Of a DNA stretch of 23,458 nucleotides, positions 15,675-22,054 are shown piece after piece. This stretch comes from a virus, in IMG/VR virus record IMGVR_UViG_3300025030_000421, positions 1 through 23,458 of that record; one strand, written 5' to 3'. The notes under the pieces were generated by a model. The model ran no database searches, was not told the DNA's origin, and saw only the letters and a program-made list of their open reading frames with translations. The position numbers and the translations under genes are program-made. Within the stretch, counting starts at the first letter, position 1. Every line of letters begins with the position of its first letter.

Positions 15675-17222
15675 ATGCCTGGAGCGTTCACCATCCAGAC
15701 GGTTGTTGTCGAGAATGCGCGCACGCTGCGCGTCGTGTACGCTCGCGCGGCACTCGTCAACGCTGCGCTGACCGATCCGACATCGTGGGAATTCGTGGAC
15801 GCAGGGACACTCGCTCCCGCGCCGTTTCAGTCGCAAGAGGTGCTCAACCCCGGGCAGTCCACCTACGGGCCGTTCGTGGAGGTCGTGCTCGACAACGACT
15901 ACCCGACCACGCCGAACATCTGGCGTGTGCGTCCTGTCGGCGCTATCGTGGTCGCCGCTGACGACGGCACGCCGCTTACGGGGTTCTGCGACTACCAGAC
16001 GCCGACACCGCGTGCGGTCGCCGACGTGACGTTGGAGAAAGTCGCGCTGTGGCGCGCGGAGATCGGCAAGCGACGCAACCTCGATCTGGCGGACCCGACG
16101 TGGGAGGCCGCGACCTACACCGCCGGGCTGCTCGATGACCTCGTGGGCGGGTGTCGGCGCGCGGCGCTCGTCGCGGACCTCGCGGCCACGGACGGCATCG
16201 GCACGACCGTCGGCCTCGACCCCGGCATCCCGTGGCTGCTCGAACGGCCACTCGGCAAGGTGGACGGGGCGAACACAGACTTCTGGACGCAGCAGCCGTT
16301 CGACGGCTACTCGCTCGAGTTCTACGTCGTCGGCAACGGCAACGCGCTCGCAGCGACCGAATGGCACAGTCCAACCGATCGCCTCGTGCGACTGCGCACG
16401 CCGCCGGCGGCGGGGGCGGCCGTCGCCGTGCGCTACACACCGCTGCGCGGGCTGTTGCGGTGCGGCCGCGAGGTGTGGTGCTTCGACAGCGGCGATCCGG
16501 TGAACAACACCGTGGACGTGTTGGCACGCGCGCGTCTCGGCACCACGGCGGCCGACCACGCGGCAGGCACCGAGGTCCACGACGTGTGGGGCGTCTCGGC
16601 TGCGCAGGCCGCGCGCTACGCGTCGGACCCGTTGACGGCGAGCGGCAACGAGTTGAACCGCATGGGGCGGTCGCTCGGCGTCGTGCGCCCGCAATCGCTG
16701 TTCGCAGATGCCGCGTTCCGCCGCGCCATCGTCAACGTCGGCGTGCAGCCGAAGCAGACGTTGCAGGCGTTCGACCTCGCGCTGCGCTACCTGTATCCGG
16801 ACCTCTGGCCGTATACGACGGTCGCGGAGGACGTGCGGTGGCCGCATCGGGTCGTCGTGTGGGTGTCACCGGCGGTCGTGCGCACGACCGCCGCGTACAC
16901 GCCCGAGTGCTGGGAACCGTGGCTTGACGAGGCGCTGACGGCGGACACGCTTCCCGGCCTCGCGCCGCAGGGGCGCTGGTACGTGCGCGGCAACGCGCTC
17001 GCGGATCTGCGCTACACCGGCTACTACTTGCGCGCGAACGTTGCCGAGGTGGGGCTCAACAAGTGGTCGCCGTTCCTTGGTGGCGTTCCGTTTGGCGCGC
17101 TCGGCCCGGTGCTGCCTGTTGCGCCGCCGCCGGGCGCGGGAACGGCGTGCGGTACGACGCCCGAGCCGCTGCGCCGTGTGCTGCCGGCAGGCTGTGGTAT
17201 TCTCGTCATCGCGCACCCGTAG
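15675..17222 (+). CDS. Probable baseplate wedge protein (gp7/gpI-like position)
   Basis: This 515-residue protein starts six bases after the J-like gene. Residues 1-105 look like an Ig-like strand domain (TIQTVVVENARTLRVVYARAAL..., SWEFVDAG, FVEVVLDNDYP). Residues 110-190 are helical, and 195-256 contain a beta module like those in three other window proteins. Residues 300-380 hold a helical region (YASDPLTASGNELNRMGRSLGVVRPQS, AFRRAIVNVGVQPKQTLQAFDLALRYLYP) reminiscent of the gpI/gp7-type wedge proteins that follow J. The Pro/Gly-rich C-terminus contains several cysteines. A role in the baseplate, attaching the tailspike encoded next, fits position and domain make-up; the family call is tentative. 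Confidence 0.55.
   Translation: MPGAFTIQTVVVENARTLRVVYARAALVNAALTDPTSWEFVDAGTLAPAPFQSQEVLNPGQSTYGPFVEVVLDNDYPTTPNIWRVRPVGAIVVAADDGTPLTGFCDYQTPTPRAVADVTLEKVALWRAEIGKRRNLDLADPTWEAATYTAGLLDDLVGGCRRAALVADLAATDGIGTTVGLDPGIPWLLERPLGKVDGANTDFWTQQPFDGYSLEFYVVGNGNALAATEWHSPTDRLVRLRTPPAAGAAVAVRYTPLRGLLRCGREVWCFDSGDPVNNTVDVLARARLGTTAADHAAGTEVHDVWGVSAAQAARYASDPLTASGNELNRMGRSLGVVRPQSLFADAAFRRAIVNVGVQPKQTLQAFDLALRYLYPDLWPYTTVAEDVRWPHRVVVWVSPAVVRTTAAYTPECWEPWLDEALTADTLPGLAPQGRWYVRGNALADLRYTGYYLRANVAEVGLNKWSPFLGGVPFGALGPVLPVAPPPGAGTACGTTPEPLRRVLPAGCGILVIAHP
17195..17203 (+). promoter_or_regulatory. Weak extended -10 promoter candidate before the tailspike gene
   Basis: TGGTATTCT at 17195-17203 has the TGn extension and four of six -10 bases, with no good -35. 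A start near 17210 would leave a short leader carrying AGGAGA at 17221-17226. Chance occurrence within coding sequence cannot be excluded. Confidence 0.2.
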
Positions 17223-17231
17223 GAGACGACG

Positions 17232-20123
17232 ATGAAGCGTGTGAACTGGACGGTTGACGAGCGCGTGGACAAGCCGGATCTCGACGACGTGCAGGAACTC
17301 GTCGCCGAGCATTTCCGCAAGCTGACCGATCGTCTGTTCGGGCAGGAAGGCATCGCGTTCACGGGCCGTCCGTTCGTGCTCGCGCCGTTCGGCATCGACG
17401 ACGACGGCGTGCTCACGCTCACTGTGTACCGCGACAAGTCGCTCATGGTGCCGCCGCAGTCGCCGGATGCGCAGGTGTGGGACCGGAACGGCGAGTACCT
17501 CACGCACGACGAGTCCGCGCAGGAGGTGGACCTCACGCTTCCCGCCGTGGACGACATCTACTACGTCTGCGTGCGGTCGAACCTCGACCAGCCCGCGCCG
17601 GACCCGAACACGCCGCAGACCGACCCGACCGACCCGAAGGACCGCCGATTCTGGGACAACGGCGCTGCGACCGAAGTGACGCAGAACGTCTACACGCGCA
17701 ACGTGCCCGGGTGGATGGCGGGGTTCACGACCGACGACCCCGACGGGATGGAAGTCACCATCGGTGGGGTCACCAGCGGATGGTTTCTCGTCGGCATGGC
17801 GCAGGTGGTCGGCGGCGTCATCGTTGTGTCGAAGGAAGGCGACGCCACGCCAGTCGCCACACCGCCGCGGCCCACCGGGTCCGTCCGGGGGTTCTTCGAG
17901 GCGAACGACCTGCCGGTCGCCACAACCGATTTCGAGACGCTGCTCGACCTCAAGACCGCGTACGACGCGATCACCACCGTCTTGCGCGTTCACGCCGGCG
18001 AGACGAACTGGTGGGAGACGGCCAACTGCGGCACGCTTGCCGAAGTCAAAGACGCGCGCGCGTCCATCGTCCCGGCAACGCTGGCCTCGACGCTCCAGCA
18101 CGCGCTCGCGCGGATCAAGAGCTTCGCGATCACGGTCGGGCCGACAGGGACACCCGACGCCGACTACGACAACCTGCCAGACGCCGTAGCGAAGTTCGTC
18201 GCGCTTGGCGGCGGTGGCACGATCTACCTGCGCCGCGGCACGTACACGCTCGCCGCCAAGCTGACGCTTTCGGCAAACGTCGAGATCGTTGGCGAGAGCC
18301 GCGCCGAAACAACGATCCGCCCCGCCGCTGCGGGCTATCCCGACTTCGTGCTCATCGAGATGGTGAGCGGCTGCACGCTGCGCAACGTCACGCTTGTGCC
18401 GAACGGCGTTGCGGCGCTGGACCCCTACGTGTCGGCCGACGGCGACAACATCACGGTCAAAGACGTGACGTTCGCAAGCGGCGCCGTCGGCGCGGCGCCG
18501 GTCGGCGTGCTGCTCGCGCCGTCTGGCGCGCGAACGAACAACCGAGTGGCATGCTGCTCGTTCACCGGGCAGTTCGGAACGGCTGTGAAGCATATCGCCG
18601 CGTTCGCCGAGACCGGCGTGCTCGTGGAGGACTGCGTCGGCACGGGCATGACGCACCGCGCGTTGTGGTTCAACTCGGTCGCGGGCACCGACGGCACGGT
18701 GCGCAACACGCGCTTCACCGCCGCGGCCACGAACGCGCAGGCGCTGTTCTACGTCTGCAACTACGCGGGGCGTGTGGCCGACTGCGTTGCCACGCACGCG
18801 GGCGGAGCGGGACGCGGCTTTCACTTCGACAGCGGAACGCTCGCTGTTGACGGGTGCCAAGCAGTCAACGTCGGCTTTCCGTCGCCGAGCCACGGCTTCT
18901 TCTTCACCACAGCCACGGCGCTGTACGCGGTTGTCTCCAACGTCTACGCAGTGGGGTGGAACAACGCGATCTGGATCGAGAACACCGGCATCTGCGACGT
19001 GGTGCTGAGCGGTGCGCATCTGCGAGGGAACGTCAACGGGGTGTACCTGCGCGACAACGCGCGGCTCACCGCGACGAACATCTACGTGGATGGTGCGGGC
19101 GACGGCGACGGCCGCGCGCTCGATTTCGGAGACGGCGGCGGAACGTGTCGCTTCGACGTCTCGAACGTCTACGTCCACGACGTGCAGGGCGGCGCAGTCG
19201 ATGCCGGTACCGCGGTGCTCGTGCAGGGCGGTCAAGGCTGCATGTCGAACATCCGCGTCGAGACGTGCGGCCGCGCAATCGTGAGCACAATTTTCAAGGT
19301 GTCCGGCTCCGCTGTTGTGTCGGTGACCGGCGCGCACATCTCGGATGTCACAGGACTCGACAACACCATCGCGTACCTCGTGACGGACAGCGCGAAGATC
19401 GTGCTGGAGAATTGCGTCGCGGTGTTCTCGGGACTCGATGGCCGCATCGGGTTCAAGCACGACGACGCGTCGAACCTGTGCGAGTACAAGAACTGCTCGG
19501 TGGATTTCCCTTCGGCACCCGCCGACGCCATCGGGTTCTACGTCGTCAGCGATGCTGCTGGGAGCGGCCCGCTGTTGACGAGTTGCTACGTGTCGGACTT
19601 CAACACCGTGGGCGCGCAGCCGTACTTGTTCACGACCGTCGCCGGCGCGCTGCGGCCAGACGCCGCGCAGGTTCACGGCAAGACGATCAGCATCAACGTC
19701 CGAAATGCGGGTGTAGCGTTTTTCTCCGCTTCGGCGCTCACCGTGTTGCCGCCGTGCAACGACGCTGTTTCGATCCGGGACGTGATGATTGCGGTCAACG
19801 AGTTGACCGGCACAGCCACGAAAACAGCCGAGGTGGACCTCTACTGGCGCGCCGCTACCGGAGCAGGCGGCGCGGGAGTGGACACGCATATCGGCAAGTG
19901 GGTGTTCACGCGAAGCGCGCTGGTGCCGACGGACTTCCTCGTGCAGCGCGGAGTTTCGGAGACGCTCGGCATCTTCACCGAGGCCGTGCGCCGGCAGTAC
20001 GTCGGCGCCGCCACCGTGCCCGGCGCCATCGTCGTCTACGTGGCGCGCCCTGGGGGCAGCGACGCCGAGGTCTCGAACGACGTTTCCGTGACCGTGGACC
20101 TCGCCCTGTGGGGCGGGCCATAG
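17232..20123 (+). CDS. Tailspike with parallel beta-helix (receptor binding)
   Basis: This 963-residue protein is the largest in the window. Residues 1-215 form an N-terminal particle-binding part (MKRVNWTVDERVDKPDLDDVQEL, ending in VIVVSKEG), and 216-300 a linker with helices. From about 300 the pattern is that of a pectin-lyase-like right-handed beta-helix: PDAVAKFVALGGGGTIYLRRGTYTL, then IVGESRAETTIRP, then many rungs of about 20-25 residues with a V-x-x-V/C pattern to about 800. Fifteen cysteines, mostly on rung positions, mark residues 381-785. Residues 815-963 look like a separate beta-rich tip. Such spikes recognise and often cut capsule or O-antigen; no catalytic site can be assigned by eye. 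AGGAGA precedes the ATG. It is the only evident receptor-binding protein here. Confidence 0.8.
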   Translation: MKRVNWTVDERVDKPDLDDVQELVAEHFRKLTDRLFGQEGIAFTGRPFVLAPFGIDDDGVLTLTVYRDKSLMVPPQSPDAQVWDRNGEYLTHDESAQEVDLTLPAVDDIYYVCVRSNLDQPAPDPNTPQTDPTDPKDRRFWDNGAATEVTQNVYTRNVPGWMAGFTTDDPDGMEVTIGGVTSGWFLVGMAQVVGGVIVVSKEGDATPVATPPRPTGSVRGFFEANDLPVATTDFETLLDLKTAYDAITTVLRVHAGETNWWETANCGTLAEVKDARASIVPATLASTLQHALARIKSFAITVGPTGTPDADYDNLPDAVAKFVALGGGGTIYLRRGTYTLAAKLTLSANVEIVGESRAETTIRPAAAGYPDFVLIEMVSGCTLRNVTLVPNGVAALDPYVSADGDNITVKDVTFASGAVGAAPVGVLLAPSGARTNNRVACCSFTGQFGTAVKHIAAFAETGVLVEDCVGTGMTHRALWFNSVAGTDGTVRNTRFTAAATNAQALFYVCNYAGRVADCVATHAGGAGRGFHFDSGTLAVDGCQAVNVGFPSPSHGFFFTTATALYAVVSNVYAVGWNNAIWIENTGICDVVLSGAHLRGNVNGVYLRDNARLTATNIYVDGAGDGDGRALDFGDGGGTCRFDVSNVYVHDVQGGAVDAGTAVLVQGGQGCMSNIRVETCGRAIVSTIFKVSGSAVVSVTGAHISDVTGLDNTIAYLVTDSAKIVLENCVAVFSGLDGRIGFKHDDASNLCEYKNCSVDFPSAPADAIGFYVVSDAAGSGPLLTSCYVSDFNTVGAQPYLFTTVAGALRPDAAQVHGKTISINVRNAGVAFFSASALTVLPPCNDAVSIRDVMIAVNELTGTATKTAEVDLYWRAATGAGGAGVDTHIGKWVFTRSALVPTDFLVQRGVSETLGIFTEAVRRQYVGAATVPGAIVVYVARPGGSDAEVSNDVSVTVDLALWGGP

Positions 20124-20132
20124 GAGGTTCGC

Positions 20133-20696
20133 ATGAAGCGCTGGCTGTCCGTTTTCGTACTCGCGTCCGTCCTCGTTCTTCCTGCCGCGGCCGCGGCAAC
20201 CCCCGACGCCGGGCCCCCGGTGACCGCCGTGACGGCGGCTGCGCCCGCCGCCGCTGCCCTGCCCGCGACGATCTCTCCCGCCCCCGTGCCCGCGGCCCCG
20301 GCCGCGTCTGCCGTCGTTCCTGCGCCCGCCGTGCTGCCGGACACCCTCGTCCCGGCGCTGTTCAAGCTCATCGGGCTCGCTACAGGCGGTCAACCGTGGT
20401 TCGTTGTGATCGGACTGCTGCTGTTCGTTTTCGTGCGCGTAGGACGCGGGCAGGCCGGGTTCAACGTGCCGAAGGTCACGGCGTTGCTCGACAAGTTCAC
20501 CGGCCGCGGGTTGTCGGCGGTGCTCGACGTGCTGGGCATCGTCGGCGGACTGCTTGTTGGTGGCGCGGCGGTGCCGCCCGGCAGCGGCGTGAAGGCGTGG
20601 GCGCTCTACCTCGCCTCAGGCGCGTTGCAGGGGCTGCTGGCCACAGTGCTCGGCGCCGGCGTCAACTCGAAGGTGGACGCGCAGACGAAGGCCTGA
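20133..20696 (+). CDS. Membrane protein with signal peptide, candidate holin or lysis-cassette protein (187 aa)
   Basis: Strong ribosome site (AGGAGG) before ATG 20133. Residues 1-22 look like a Sec signal peptide (MKRW, hydrophobic core, AAAA-T). A 45-residue Ala/Pro-rich low-complexity linker follows, then three hydrophobic segments: about 89-104 (WFVVIGLLLFVFVRVG), 128-147 (SAVLDVLGIVGGLLVGGAAV) and 156-177 (WALYLASGALQGLLATVLGA). The four-gene cluster ending with a cell-wall peptidase suggests a role in lysis, with holin as the first guess. The signal peptide and long Ala/Pro linker are unusual for a holin, so a virion-associated or other envelope protein remains possible. Confidence 0.65.
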   Translation: MKRWLSVFVLASVLVLPAAAAATPDAGPPVTAVTAAAPAAAALPATISPAPVPAAPAASAVVPAPAVLPDTLVPALFKLIGLATGGQPWFVVIGLLLFVFVRVGRGQAGFNVPKVTALLDKFTGRGLSAVLDVLGIVGGLLVGGAAVPPGSGVKAWALYLASGALQGLLATVLGAGVNSKVDAQTKA

Positions 20697-20697
20697 C

Positions 20698-20916
20698 GTG
20701 GACAAGCTCGTCCTGCTGCTCGTTGCACTCGGCCTCGCGCTGTGGGTCGGGTGGCTGGTGCGCGGCGGTGTTTCACGTGGAACGTCGTCCGTGTCGAACG
20801 CGCCGCCGGACGCAGGCGCAGCACGCGAGGCGCTCGACAAGGCGAAGGCCGAAGCGGACGAGAAAGAAAAGCGAAAGTTGCTCGCTGCGTTCCTGTCCCA
20901 GTACTTGCGCGGGTAG
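20698..20916 (+). CDS. Small single-span membrane protein, spanin-like or holin-like (72 aa)
   Basis: The GTG at 20698 follows the previous stop by one base, with GAAGG as a ribosome site. An N-terminal hydrophobic segment (residues 4-22, LVLLLVALGLALWVGWLV) is followed by a Gly/Ser-rich hinge and a highly charged helix (AAREALDKAKAEADEKEKRKLLAAFLSQYL). This anchor-plus-coil layout resembles inner-membrane spanin subunits, though it is shorter than most, and also some small holins. The peptidase gene starts five bases after its stop, which supports a lysis role. The exact function cannot be decided from the sequence. Confidence 0.6.
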   Translation: MDKLVLLLVALGLALWVGWLVRGGVSRGTSSVSNAPPDAGAAREALDKAKAEADEKEKRKLLAAFLSQYLRG

Positions 20917-20921
20917 TCGTC

Positions 20922-21416
20922 GTGGCGCTTGAGTCCTCCTACGTCGCGCAGGCGCGGCGAGACACGGTGCTCGTCGCGTTATCGCTTCTCGGGCTGCCGT
21001 ACCTGTGGTGCGGCAACATGCCAACGCAAGGCGGGATGGACTGCTCGGGGTTCGTGCAGTGGGTGCTCGCGCACGCAGGGTGGGAGCCGTGGAAATCGCG
21101 CTTCCCGCTCTCGCTCGACATGACGAGCGAGGACCTGCGCGCCGCTTGCGCGCCGCTTGCGCAAGGCGAACGACTGCAACCGGCAGACCTTGTGTTCTAC
21201 GGCAAGATGAAAGCGTCGCACGTCATGTTCGTGACTGCGACGGCGCCAGGTGACGACGAGATGGCTGTCGAGGTCATAGGGCAGTCGAAAGGCGACAGCA
21301 GCGTGACGTCCGTGGCGCTCGCTCTCGCGAAAGGCGCGCGCGTGCGAACGTTCTCGCGCGCGAACTACCGCAGCGACTTCCTCTGCGTGAGGCATCCGTG
21401 GTTGCGCGCAGCGTAG
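20922..21416 (+). CDS. NlpC/P60-family cell-wall peptidase (endolysin candidate)
   Basis: Start chosen at GTG 20922, just after the preceding stop; longer frames would overlap the upstream gene. The 164-residue protein carries the NlpC/P60 signature: GLPYLWCGNMPTQGGMDCSGFVQWVL with the probable catalytic Cys41 in DCSGF, and the probable catalytic His100 in KASHVMFV after the typical LQPADLVFY. The third polar residue may lie in VIGQSKGD (about 120). The family cleaves D-Glu-gamma-diaminopimelate or related stem-peptide bonds. There is no signal peptide or binding domain, so it would need the cassette's membrane proteins to reach the wall. Because it follows the tailspike rather than the tail-tip genes, lysis is likelier than entry. 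Confidence 0.85.
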   Translation: MALESSYVAQARRDTVLVALSLLGLPYLWCGNMPTQGGMDCSGFVQWVLAHAGWEPWKSRFPLSLDMTSEDLRAACAPLAQGERLQPADLVFYGKMKASHVMFVTATAPGDDEMAVEVIGQSKGDSSVTSVALALAKGARVRTFSRANYRSDFLCVRHPWLRAA

Positions 21417-21694
21417 CCGTGCTGCTTGTCGCGCCGCTGCTCGCGGCGGCGACGCCGGTGACGCGTGACAAGTTCCCGTGCGCACCGCACGACGGCGTGC
21501 TGTTGACCGACGACGAGGCGATGAGCGCCGCGCAAGTTGTCGTAGACGAGCGCGAGTGCCGCGTCGATCTGTCCCGCGCACTCGTCGCAGCGCAGGTGCA
21601 AGACGCGCAACCCGCGATGCCGTGGTGGGGTTGGGTGAGCGTCGGCGCGGCGTTCGCTGCCGGTGTTGCTGTCGGCGTCTACACACGCAAGTAG
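21398..21694 (+). CDS. Small envelope protein with signal peptide and C-terminal membrane segment (98 aa)
   Basis: The GTG at 21398 overlaps the peptidase gene by 19 bp, with GAGG at 21389-21392 five bases ahead. Residues 1-18 are a signal-like hydrophobic stretch (VARSVAVLLVAPLLAAA) with no lipobox cysteine. The short exported part holds two cysteines (28 and 54) that could form a disulfide and a helix (LLTDDEAMSAAQVVVDERECRVDLSRALVAAQ). Residues 76-95 form a C-terminal transmembrane segment (WWGWVSVGAAFAAGVAVGVY), followed by TRK. Proteins of this layout occur at the ends of phage lysis cassettes, sometimes annotated as spanin-like. It is not a classical o-spanin lipoprotein. Function is inferred from context only. 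Confidence 0.6.
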   Translation: MVARSVAVLLVAPLLAAATPVTRDKFPCAPHDGVLLTDDEAMSAAQVVVDERECRVDLSRALVAAQVQDAQPAMPWWGWVSVGAAFAAGVAVGVYTRK

Positions 21695-21699
21695 TACGA

Positions 21700-21718
21700 A
21701 ACGCGCAAAATGCGCGTT
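21700..21718. repeat. Perfect inverted repeat just after the last lysis gene
   Basis: Arms AACGCGCA (21700-21707) and TGCGCGTT (21711-21718) form an 8-bp stem with a 3-base loop, six bases after the TAG of the preceding gene. It could protect the 3' end of the late mRNA or act as a Rho-related terminator element. There is no T tract. Confidence 0.6.
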
Positions 21719-21738
21719 CGCGGAGAGTGCTCGTCGCG

Positions 21739-21765
21739 CGTGGTATCGATTCGCACGACACCACG
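21739..21765. repeat. Two-step hairpin
   Basis: CGTGGT (21739-21744) pairs with ACCACG (21760-21765). Inside, after one A/C mismatch, TCG (21746-21748) pairs with CGA (21756-21758) around a 7-base loop. It superficially recalls a T-arm, but no tRNA fold could be built around it. Confidence 0.5.
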
Positions 21766-21790
21766 TAAGAAAATGAAAACGCGCGGGAAT

Positions 21791-21803
21791 CTCGTCCCAC
21801 GAG
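21791..21803. repeat. Short perfect hairpin
   Basis: CTCGT (21791-21795) and ACGAG (21799-21803) form a 5-bp stem with loop CCC. On its own it is weak; it counts mainly as one of a cluster of stems. Confidence 0.35.
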
Positions 21804-21829
21804 TACGTGAGGGGAGAAAAACCTGTGTG

Positions 21830-21847
21830 TTTTCGCGGGCGCGAAAA
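21830..21847. repeat. Palindromic TTTTCGC/GCGAAAA hairpin
   Basis: TTTTCGC (21830-21836) and GCGAAAA (21841-21847) flank GGGC, giving a 7-bp stem with a 4-base loop. Read as DNA it is an almost uninterrupted palindrome and a possible protein-binding site. Confidence 0.6.
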
Positions 21848-21920
21848 ACGCGTGGTCGGAAATCTTGTTTAGTTTCATTTTGTTACGCGAAAAAGGCGAA
21901 TAGCACGATCCCCCCTCGTC

Positions 21921-21939
21921 ACGTATATATACTATACGT
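21921..21939. promoter_or_regulatory. 19-bp operator-like dyad in the TA-rich tract
   Basis: ACGTATA (21921-21927) and TATACGT (21933-21939) are perfect inverted arms around TATAC. The centre contains TATACT (21928-21933), five of six bases of a -10 element, and the other strand reads TATAGT. No good -35 is seen at the right distance on either strand. A repressor operator, an unwinding element or a phage-specific promoter are all possible. Confidence 0.45.
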
Positions 21940-21977
21940 TAGAGCGTGTTTATTACTCTTGACTCGTGCGTGGCGCG

Positions 21978-22015
21978 CTTTTCGCTTTTCGTTGTTCGCG
22001 GCGTAGAGCGAAAAG
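21978..22015. repeat. Inverted repeat upstream of the helicase gene
   Basis: CTTTTCGCT (21978-21986) and AGCGAAAAG (22007-22015) form a 9-bp perfect stem around a 20-base loop. In RNA it would lie in the 5' leader of the helicase message, about 40 bases before its start codon. Confidence 0.55.
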
Positions 22016-22054
22016 ACGAAAGTTCCCCTGCGCCCGCAGAATGCGTGCGACACG

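Larger units (their letters stand above)
21695..22054 (+). other. Non-coding region rich in inverted repeats between lysis and helicase genes
   Basis: This 360-bp stretch has no gene I can support. It is visibly poorer in GC than the rest of the window, especially 21850-21970, where there are T-rich runs and a TA-rich tract. It holds at least six inverted repeats (21700-21718, 21739-21765, 21791-21803, 21830-21847, 21921-21939, 21978-22015) and five copies of GCGAAAA/TTTTCGC. None of the stems is followed by a run of T, so none is a standard intrinsic terminator. Possible roles are a regulatory boundary between late and DNA-metabolism genes, a structured RNA, or a replication origin. Confidence 0.7.

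Noticed and set aside
16866-20393. 1175-codon open frame on the minus strand, opposite the tailspike
   Set aside because: Very Arg/His/Asp-rich with no recognisable domain, and fully antisense to the tailspike and its neighbours; long only because stop codons are rare in this frame at high GC.
18854-20932. 692-codon open frame on the plus strand, running through the tailspike end and the lysis genes
   Set aside because: Arg-rich frame-shadow composition; the alternative frames give a beta-helix, signal peptides and membrane segments.
21739-21765. Possible tRNA T-arm
   Set aside because: The stem and 7-base loop recall a T-arm, but the loop is ATTCGCA instead of TTCGANN-like, and no acceptor, D or anticodon stem can be paired around it.
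21830-21847. Intrinsic terminator
   Set aside because: A good stem-loop, but no run of T follows on either strand.
21959-21964. TTGACT as a -35 for the helicase gene
   Set aside because: It matches five of six -35 bases, but the sequence 16-19 bp downstream has no -10-like hexamer.
21710-22006. 98-codon open frame in the intergenic region
   Set aside because: No ribosome site, a start inside a hairpin loop, basic low-information sequence, and codon use unlike the neighbours. The stretch is better read as non-coding.
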